A stretch of 64,000 nucleotides of DNA. Origin: Haloechinothrix alba (GTDB lineage Bacteria > Actinomycetota > Actinomycetes > Mycobacteriales > Pseudonocardiaceae). Below, piece by piece: positions 58,697 to 64,000 of this stretch. Made by a program: the position numbers and the translations under genes. The notes under the pieces were generated by a model. The model did not search any database. It was not told where the DNA came from and was given only the letters and a program-made list of their open reading frames with translations. The stretch lies in the NCBI RefSeq assembly GCF_900188115.1, contig NZ_FZNW01000013.1:1-64000 (forward strand), in the 5' to 3' direction. Positions within the stretch are counted from its first letter, which is position 1. Each line of letters starts with the position of its first letter.

Positions 58697-60046
58697 ATGA
58701 TCGAGCTTTCCAGTGTCCTGGATGTCGACGATCCGGCTCGGCGCCGTCGACGCATCGTCGGAACACTTGTCGAAGCCTTCTCGGACCTGATGGAGGCGGC
58801 CCCGGTCGCGTTCCGTACGAAGTTCCGCAAGATGGCCGCGTCGCCGTTCGCCTTCTACCGTGGCAGCGCATGCCTGTTCTATGCGGATGTGACGCAACTG
58901 CACGATCCCTGGGTCGACGAGCAGACCGATCGCGTGTGGATCCAAGGCGATCTGCATGCGGAGAACTTCGGTACGTACATGGACGACGAGGGCGTGCTCG
59001 TCTTCGACGTCAACGACTTCGACGAGGCCTATCTCGGGCATTTCACCTGGGATCTGCAACGATTCGCCGCGAGTATCGCCCTGCTGGGCTGGAGCAAGGC
59101 CATGCCTGACGCGGTCATCGAGCAGTTCGTCCGGACCGCCACGCACGCCTACCTGGACCAGGTACGCCGGTTCGCAGCGGGCGAGCAGGACTCGGCGTTC
59201 TCGCTGAACCTGGCCACGACCGACGGGCCGATTCGCGGAGTGTTGCAGAGGGCGCGCCTGCACAGCCGGAAGACACTACTCGATGCGGAGACGGAGATCG
59301 AAGGGTACGACCGCAGGTTCCGCGATGGGCCCGGAATCCGCCGCCTCGACGAACGCGAGTACGCGCGCGTCCTTGATGCTTTCCACCGGTACCTGGAGAC
59401 CATCCCGCAAGGGAAGAGGATGCATGACCTCGCGTACACGGTCAAGGATGTGGTCGGACGCAGCGGGTTCGGTATCGGCAGTGCGGGACTACCCGCGTAC
59501 AGCGTGCTCATCGAGGGTGCCAACGAGGCGCTGGAGAACGACATCCTGCTGTCGGTGAAGCAGGGCAACGTGGCGGCGCTGTCGCAGGTCGTCCCGGATG
59601 CGCATATCCGCCGGTACTTCCTGCACCACGGCCAGCGGACGGCGGTGTCCCAGCGTGCGCTGCAGGCACATGCCGATGCGATGCTCGGCTATACCGAGAT
59701 CGGTGGCGTCGGCTACGTCGTCTCCGAGGTCTCGCCCTACGAATGCGATCTATCCTGGACCGAGCTCACCGATCCGGAGGAGATCCGGCACGTGCTGGAC
59801 TACCTCGGTCGCGCTGTCGCCAAGGCACACTGTGTCTCCGACTTCGATTCCTACCAGGCGCCGGTGTCGGCCAACGTCGAAAGCGCCATCCGTGACGTCA
59901 TCGACGGCCGCGACGAGGACTTCTCGCAATGGTTGTGGGAGTTCGCGCGGGACTACTCGGATGTGGTGCGTGATGATCACCGGCTGTTCGTCGACGCGTT
60001 CCGCCATGACGAGATTCCCGGCGTCACGGCCACTCGCCCGCACTGA
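58697..60046 (+). CDS. DUF2252 protein (kinase-like fold)
   Basis: A 449-residue member of the DUF2252 family, distantly related to protein and aminoglycoside kinases. Motifs are FAFYRGSACLFYADVTQLHD, VWIQGDLHAENFGTYMDDEG (catalytic-loop-like) and LVFDVNDFDEAYLGHFTWDL (metal-binding Asp). YSVLIEGANEALENDILLSV lies downstream with a conserved Lys. Substrate unknown. Divergent from the PhoD gene (137-nt gap). The ATG at 58697 lacks a strong ribosome site; upstream in-frame starts exist. Confidence 0.82.
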   Translation: MIELSSVLDVDDPARRRRRIVGTLVEAFSDLMEAAPVAFRTKFRKMAASPFAFYRGSACLFYADVTQLHDPWVDEQTDRVWIQGDLHAENFGTYMDDEGVLVFDVNDFDEAYLGHFTWDLQRFAASIALLGWSKAMPDAVIEQFVRTATHAYLDQVRRFAAGEQDSAFSLNLATTDGPIRGVLQRARLHSRKTLLDAETEIEGYDRRFRDGPGIRRLDEREYARVLDAFHRYLETIPQGKRMHDLAYTVKDVVGRSGFGIGSAGLPAYSVLIEGANEALENDILLSVKQGNVAALSQVVPDAHIRRYFLHHGQRTAVSQRALQAHADAMLGYTEIGGVGYVVSEVSPYECDLSWTELTDPEEIRHVLDYLGRAVAKAHCVSDFDSYQAPVSANVESAIRDVIDGRDEDFSQWLWEFARDYSDVVRDDHRLFVDAFRHDEIPGVTATRPH

Positions 60047-60073
60047 CACGGCGGCCGGGGCGTCCGCCGCCGA

Positions 60074-60334
60074 CTAGCTCCCTTCGTGACCGCCGTGACG
60101 GCCATCCGGACGGTCCTGGTCGTCGTCGCGGTTCGCCTGCCCGCCGTCCTGCTGGTCGCGTGGCTCATCGGCCAGCATCCCCTTCGCCTTCTGGGCCAGG
60201 CCGTCGATCCTGTCCGAGTGTTGACCGAACCTCGACTTCGCGGAGTTCGTGGCTTGATCGATGCCTTTGTCGATCTTGTCGCTGTGTTTGCGGAGCGTGG
60301 ATTTCGCGGCGTGTGTGAGCTTTCGAAGGTCCAT
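60074..60334 (-). CDS. MT0933/Rv0909-like small antitoxin-family protein
   Basis: An 86-residue, highly charged helical protein. The N-terminal part has two repeats of an SDKID/SDRID pattern (LRKHSDKIDKGIDQ and FGQHSDRIDGLAQKAKGML), as in the MT0933-like family annotated as antitoxins. The tail is a disordered Asp/Gln/Gly/Arg/His stretch. The ATG at 60334 has GAGGAG about 13 nt upstream. No toxin gene adjoins it, so the antitoxin label should not be taken as function; a stress-associated CsbD-like role is equally plausible. Confidence 0.65.
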   Translation of the reverse strand: MDLRKLTHAAKSTLRKHSDKIDKGIDQATNSAKSRFGQHSDRIDGLAQKAKGMLADEPRDQQDGGQANRDDDQDRPDGRHGGHEGS

Positions 60335-60659
60335 CTCGTCTGGTTCTCCTCGCGTGCGGCACTCGGTCACAGGAGCCGAGTGGGTTGTGGTTCCTGCTGA
60401 GCAGGCCCACCCTTCATTCAACTCCTTCTCGTCAAGTCCGCAAGCCGATGCACGCTCGCGGTCACGGCACGAGTCCGGGCGGTGGCCCGGCGGACGCCGG
60501 CGCGGCTGGCCGCGTACCCCGGTACCGTCGTCGATAGGATTCCTGGTGACGTCGGGTCGGCCCGCTGGTGTGGTGCCGGCCCCGCCCGACCGTGATCGGC
60601 ATGCTTGGCCGGAGCGGTGGCGGCAACCGGCCCGGAACGGCATCGAAACGGAGCAACCT
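60335..60659. other. Divergent non-coding region between MT0933-like gene and terC
   Basis: 325 nt without a convincing gene. It contains CCTGCT-G-AGCAGG (60393-60405) and ACTCGG-N9-CCGAGT (60361-60381), both close upstream of the small gene, and must hold both divergent promoters. No yybP-ykoY manganese riboswitch consensus, sometimes found before terC, was seen. Confidence 0.5.
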
Positions 60660-61685
60660 GTGCTGGACATCAGCCCGCTCACCTGGGGTCTCACCATCGG
60701 CGTGATCATCGCGCTACTCGCCGTCGATTTGATCTCGGCAGCCGTGCGCCCGCACCGGGTGGGGTTGCGCGAGGCCACGATCTGGTCGGTGTTCTACATA
60801 CTCGTCGCTGTCGCGTTCGGTGTCTGGTTCACGATCCAACACGGCGGCACGTTCGGCACCGAGTACTTCGCAGGCTACATCGTCGAGAAGAGCCTCTCGG
60901 TCGACAACCTGTTCGTCTTCGTCATCATCATGACGACGTTCGCCGTCCCGGACAGGCACCAGCACAAGGTGCTGACCTTCGGCATCGTGCTCGCGCTGGT
61001 CATGCGTGCGTTCTTCATCGCGGTGGGTGCCACGCTGCTCTCGCTGCTGTCGTTCGTGTTCCTGCTGTTCGGTCTGTTGCTGATCTACACGGCGGTGCAG
61101 CTGTTCCGGCACCGCGACGAGGACCCCGATGTCGATGACAACGTGCTGGTCAAGGCCGCACGCCGGGTGCTGCCCGTCACCGACGAGTACATCGGCGGGA
61201 AGCTCGTCGCCCGCGTCGACGGCCGCCGGATGGTCACCCCGTTGCTGATCGTGCTGATCGCGATCGGCAGCATCGACGTACTGTTCGCGGTCGACTCCAT
61301 TCCCGCTGTCTTCGGCGTCACCGAGGAGCCCTACATCGTCTTCGTCGCGAACGCGTTCGCGCTTCTGGGGCTGCGTGCGTTGTACTTCCTGGTCAAGGGG
61401 CTGCTCGACCGGCTGGTGTATCTCTCGACCGGCCTCGCGCTGATCCTGGGGTTCATCGGTGTCAAGCTCATCCTGCACTGGGCCCATGTCGACATCGACG
61501 GGCGCGTTCCGGAGATCTCCACACCGGTCAGCCTCGTCGTGATCGTCGTGGTTCTGCTCGTGGTGGTCGTCGCGAGCCTGATCAAGACCCGGCGCGACCC
61601 CACGGCCAAGGCGCACGCCGGCTCGCTGCGGGCGCACGCCGCCCAGACCGACACCTCCCGCCCGGGCCGCAGCGGCGGGCGGTAG
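60660..61685 (+). CDS. TerC-family integral membrane protein
   Basis: A 341-residue protein with nine or so helices. Hallmarks are ITPL-like DISPLTWGLTIGVIIALLAV, AGYIVEKSLSVDNLFVFVII, KVLTFGIVLALVMRAFFIAV and LIAIGSIDVLFAVDSIPAVF with the conserved membrane Asp residues. TerC/Alx proteins export Mn2+ or protect secreted proteins from mismetallation. The GTG at 60660 follows CGGAG with a 7-nt spacer. The C-terminus has a basic tail. Confidence 0.88.
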   Translation: MLDISPLTWGLTIGVIIALLAVDLISAAVRPHRVGLREATIWSVFYILVAVAFGVWFTIQHGGTFGTEYFAGYIVEKSLSVDNLFVFVIIMTTFAVPDRHQHKVLTFGIVLALVMRAFFIAVGATLLSLLSFVFLLFGLLLIYTAVQLFRHRDEDPDVDDNVLVKAARRVLPVTDEYIGGKLVARVDGRRMVTPLLIVLIAIGSIDVLFAVDSIPAVFGVTEEPYIVFVANAFALLGLRALYFLVKGLLDRLVYLSTGLALILGFIGVKLILHWAHVDIDGRVPEISTPVSLVVIVVVLLVVVVASLIKTRRDPTAKAHAGSLRAHAAQTDTSRPGRSGGR

Positions 61686-61726
61686 GCGCCCGCCGCGGTG
61701 GCCCTCGTGCCCGGCGGTGGTCCGCG

Positions 61727-62665
61727 TCATTCCGCGCGTTCTCCGGGGCGCCTCGGCGGTGGGAGCAGTGCTGTGGCTGTGGTGGTGATGCTGGTCAGCG
61801 CGGTCGCGATCACGGGGTGCTCGCGGCTGCCGAGGCGGGTGGCGGCGAGGATGCGGCGCGCGGGAGCGGGTTCGCCGTGCAGGGGAATGCGTGCGACGGG
61901 CCAGTCGTCGTGCAACCGGGCGAGCCGGGGCACGAGGATGATTCCGAAATGGTGGGCGACGAGTGCGGTGCCGGTGTCCCACTCGTCGGCGTAGTGGGCG
62001 ATGTTGGGGGTGAACCCGGCGGCCGTGCAGGCGGTGAGCACCAGGTGGTGGTACGTGCTGCCGGGCCGTCCCAGGATCCATGGCTCGTCGGCGGCGTCGG
62101 CGAGGGTGACCGTGGGGCGGGTGGTCAGGCGGTGCTCGCTGGGTACGACCAGGTCGAGGGGATCGTCGAGCAGGGGCTGCTGGTCGAAGCGGGTGTCCGA
62201 GGCCGGCGGGGTGTCGGCTGTGGCTATCAGCAGTGCGAGGTCGGCGTCGCCTGCCAGTAGCAGGTCGAAGCAGCGGGCGGGCTCGGCCTCGATGACGCGC
62301 ACGGTCAGCTGCCGGTAGCGGTCCCGCAGGGTAGCCGCTGCAGGAGGCAGGAGGTGCGTGGCCGCGGTGGAGAAGCCGCACAGCGTGATGGAGCCGCCGG
62401 TCTCGTCGGCGGTAGCAGCCAGCTCGGCCTGCGCGCGCTCGGCTTGCGCGTACAGCACGTCGGCGTGGCGCAGCACGGTGGCCGCGGCCGCGGTCAGCCG
62501 GATGCCCCGGCCGGACTGGGTCAGCAGCTCGACGCCGAGCTCGGCTGCCAGCTGCCGCAGCTGGTGCGAGACCGCAGAGGGCGTGTAGTGCAGCGCCGCC
62601 GCAGCGGCTGTCACCGTGCCGTGGTGAGCGACCATCTGTAGGACTCGCAGCTTCGGATCGATCAT
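61727..62665 (-). CDS. LysR-family regulator divergent from an MFS transporter
   Basis: A 312-residue LysR protein. The HTH is in LRVLQMVAHHGTVTAAAAAL and HYTPSAVSHQLRQLAAELGV. The effector domain has GGSITLCGFSTAATHLLPPA and GDADLALLIATADTPP. The ATG at 62665 is 12 nt from a symmetric site, so it probably autoregulates while controlling the MFS gene. Typical length. Confidence 0.87.
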   Translation of the reverse strand: MIDPKLRVLQMVAHHGTVTAAAAALHYTPSAVSHQLRQLAAELGVELLTQSGRGIRLTAAAATVLRHADVLYAQAERAQAELAATADETGGSITLCGFSTAATHLLPPAAATLRDRYRQLTVRVIEAEPARCFDLLLAGDADLALLIATADTPPASDTRFDQQPLLDDPLDLVVPSEHRLTTRPTVTLADAADEPWILGRPGSTYHHLVLTACTAAGFTPNIAHYADEWDTGTALVAHHFGIILVPRLARLHDDWPVARIPLHGEPAPARRILAATRLGSREHPVIATALTSITTTATALLPPPRRPGERAE

Positions 62666-62676
62666 GTCATCATTTT

Positions 62677-62690
62677 GCACGGTTCCGTGC
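62677..62690. promoter_or_regulatory. Palindrome between the LysR and MFS genes
   Basis: GCACGG-TT-CCGTGC is a perfect 6-bp dyad, flanked by TTT on the left and AAA further right, as LysR T-N11-A sites often are. It sits directly before the LysR start in the divergent promoter region. Confidence 0.55.
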
Positions 62691-62794
62691 GTAAACGTTT
62701 GCTTCTCTTCACCAGTCATGGACACCACGCTGGACGCGTGCTGCTCGAGGGGTTCTCTGACGATGGCTGTGCCGGCGTTTCCCACATCCGGCGT

Positions 62795-64000
62795 GTGCGC
62801 CGGACCCGCGACCGCAGGCGTGAGGTGCGCACGGCGGTGTACCTGCTGGTGGTGCTCACGGCCGGGGTGTACCTGCCCAGCCCGCTGCATCCGGACTACC
62901 AGCACGCCTTCGGGTTCAGCGACCTGACGATGACGCTGATCTACGCGATGTTCGCGCTGGTCAGTGCGCCCGCGCTGGTGCTGTTCGGGCCTGCGTCGGA
63001 CGCGGTCGGTCCCCGGGCCGTGCTGCGGACCAGCCTGGTGGTGGCCGCGCTCGCCTCCGGTTGCTTCGCCCTCGCCCACGGCCCGGGCTGGCTGCTGGCC
63101 GGACGCGCCGCGCAGGGACTGGCATTGGGTGCGGCCACGGGGGCGGCGACCGCGTTGATCACCGATCATGCCCCCGGAGGCGACCGGCTACGGGCGTCGG
63201 TGCTGGCCAGCGTGGCGTTCGTTGCGGGAACGGCGGCGGGCCCGATCGCCGCGGGTACGTTGGCGCAGTACGCGCCCGCGCCGCGGGTACTGCCGTACCT
63301 GGTGCACCTTGTCTTGCTGGCGATCGGGTGGTGGCGCGTATCCGCTCTGACCACTCCTGTGTCGCGGTCGCGTCGATGGCGGCCGACCCGACCGCGCATA
63401 CCGCGCGGTATGCGCCTGGTGTTCGGCACGGCAGCGGCGACCGGCTTTCTCGCCTGGACCGTGGCCGGGCTCTTCCTTGCCGTGGTCCCGACCGTGCTCA
63501 GCCGGGGTGCCCGGATCAGCGACCTGGCTATCATCGGCGGCATCGTCGGTGCCGTGCTGGCCTGTTCCGCGCCGGCTCAACTCGTCGTGGCGCGATGCGG
63601 TGCGCACCGCGCGCAGCTCGCCGGCCTCATAGCCCTGCTGGCCTGCTTCGGCGCCCTCGCATTGACCGGCGGCAGTTCGGTGGCTGTGACCGTGTGCGCG
63701 GCCGTGGCAGCCGGGATCGGACACGGACTGGCCTATGGCGGGGCCGCCGCTGCCGTCGGTGCGCTCGCACCCGACAGCAAGCGGGGCGAGATCAGCTCAG
63801 CGCTGTACATCGCCTTCTACTGCGGCGCGGGAGGCCCGGCCGTCGCGGTCGGGCTGCTGACTCTCTGGTATCCCCTGCACACCGCGGTGTCCTGGCTCAG
63901 CGCCGCCGCGGCCGTCCTCGTCCCGTTCGTCGGTGTCGCCGTCGTGGTCGCGAACCGTGCACCCGGCCGGCGACTCGCCTGGTCAGGGTCGGTGCGGAAC
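62795..64000 (+). CDS. MFS transporter (3' end outside window)
   Basis: At least 402 residues of a 12-helix major facilitator transporter, open to the window end. The first helix is RTAVYLLVVLTAGVYLPSPL. The motif A region reads LVSAPALVLFGPASDAVGPR, and the later GLALGAATGAATALITDHAP and ASVAFVAGTAAGPIAAG follow the drug-efflux/CynX-like pattern. The start is uncertain: GTG 62795, GTG 62738 or GTG 62825 are in frame and none has a strong ribosome site. Divergent from a LysR gene, its probable regulator. Confidence 0.8.
   Translation, partial: MRRTRDRRREVRTAVYLLVVLTAGVYLPSPLHPDYQHAFGFSDLTMTLIYAMFALVSAPALVLFGPASDAVGPRAVLRTSLVVAALASGCFALAHGPGWLLAGRAAQGLALGAATGAATALITDHAPGGDRLRASVLASVAFVAGTAAGPIAAGTLAQYAPAPRVLPYLVHLVLLAIGWWRVSALTTPVSRSRRWRPTRPRIPRGMRLVFGTAAATGFLAWTVAGLFLAVVPTVLSRGARISDLAIIGGIVGAVLACSAPAQLVVARCGAHRAQLAGLIALLACFGALALTGGSSVAVTVCAAVAAGIGHGLAYGGAAAAVGALAPDSKRGEISSALYIAFYCGAGGPAVAVGLLTLWYPLHTAVSWLSAAAAVLVPFVGVAVVVANRAPGRRLAWSGSVRN

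Noticed and set aside
60074-60659. Toxin-antitoxin system around the MT0933-like gene
   Set aside because: No toxin-like gene lies next to it; the adjacent genes are DUF2252 and TerC, each complete and of other function.
60335-60659. yybP-ykoY manganese riboswitch before terC
   Set aside because: The conserved internal-loop sequences of that riboswitch were not found in the leader.

Overview
This window is high-GC (about 70% by eye) actinobacterial chromosomal DNA. GTG starts, SigK/RskA, a PucR-controlled purine cluster, many lipoproteins, an F420-type nitroreductase homologue and a DUF222/HNH remnant all point to an actinomycete. A member of the Pseudonocardiales is plausible, but the species cannot be named from sequence alone. 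No rRNA, tRNA, CRISPR array or intact insertion sequence was recognised.

Layout. (1) 1-1.3 kb: the tail of a DUF222/HNH protein and a secreted, histidine-rich protein resembling peptidylglycine hydroxylating monooxygenases. (2) 1.5-11.7 kb: a purine catabolic operon on the minus strand, in transcription order uraD, uraH, urate oxidase, three xanthine dehydrogenase subunits with an 8-oxoguanine/guanine deaminase, and a purine permease. A PucR regulator is divergent from it. (3) 11.7-14.0 kb: a secreted beta-propeller protein, a 138-nt nearly pure G tract and a PGPGW membrane protein. (4) 14.0-21.0 kb: an envelope redox locus with a plastocyanin-like lipoprotein, class F sortase, tandem-duplicated helical lipoprotein, fasciclin lipoprotein, membrane molybdopterin oxidoreductase, DUF4383 protein and divergent sigK-rskA. 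Three matching promoter sequences (CAATCC or CCATCC, 16 nt, CGAAT) link its parts. (5) 21-26.4 kb: a frameshifted small lipoprotein, a cupredoxin lipoprotein with a polytopic partner, an ArsR/SRPBCC pair and a two-component system. (6) 26.5-30.1 kb: a SipW-type signal peptidase with a TasA/CalY-like secreted protein, an RTX-repeat protein and an LAxTG-anchored surface protein.

(7) 30.1-32.1 kb: a TetR gene facing a cytochrome P450 and a methyltransferase, each having lost its middle. (8) 32.1-36.6 kb: a helix-hairpin-helix membrane protein, an ABC-2 exporter, a deazaflavin-dependent nitroreductase homologue and a FabH-type synthase. (9) 36.7-43.5 kb: an acetoin/butanediol operon (acoX-acoA-acoB-acoC-bdhA) followed by an AcoR-like GAF regulator. 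(10) 43.8-55.2 kb: MscS, a DGPF/ECF sigma pair, an acyl-CoA ligase with its likely TetR regulator, DUF429, two LtrA proteins, an SDR, a LysR and a LexA protein. (11) 55.5-64 kb: an HtrA protease, PhoD-type phosphatase, DUF2252, an MT0933-type small protein, TerC, and a LysR gene divergent from an MFS transporter cut by the window end.

The most interesting parts are the SigK-linked envelope locus, whose duplicated lipoprotein keeps four histidines at identical spacing in both halves, and the SipW/TasA/RTX/sortase-substrate cluster, which looks like a matrix or fibre system in an actinomycete.
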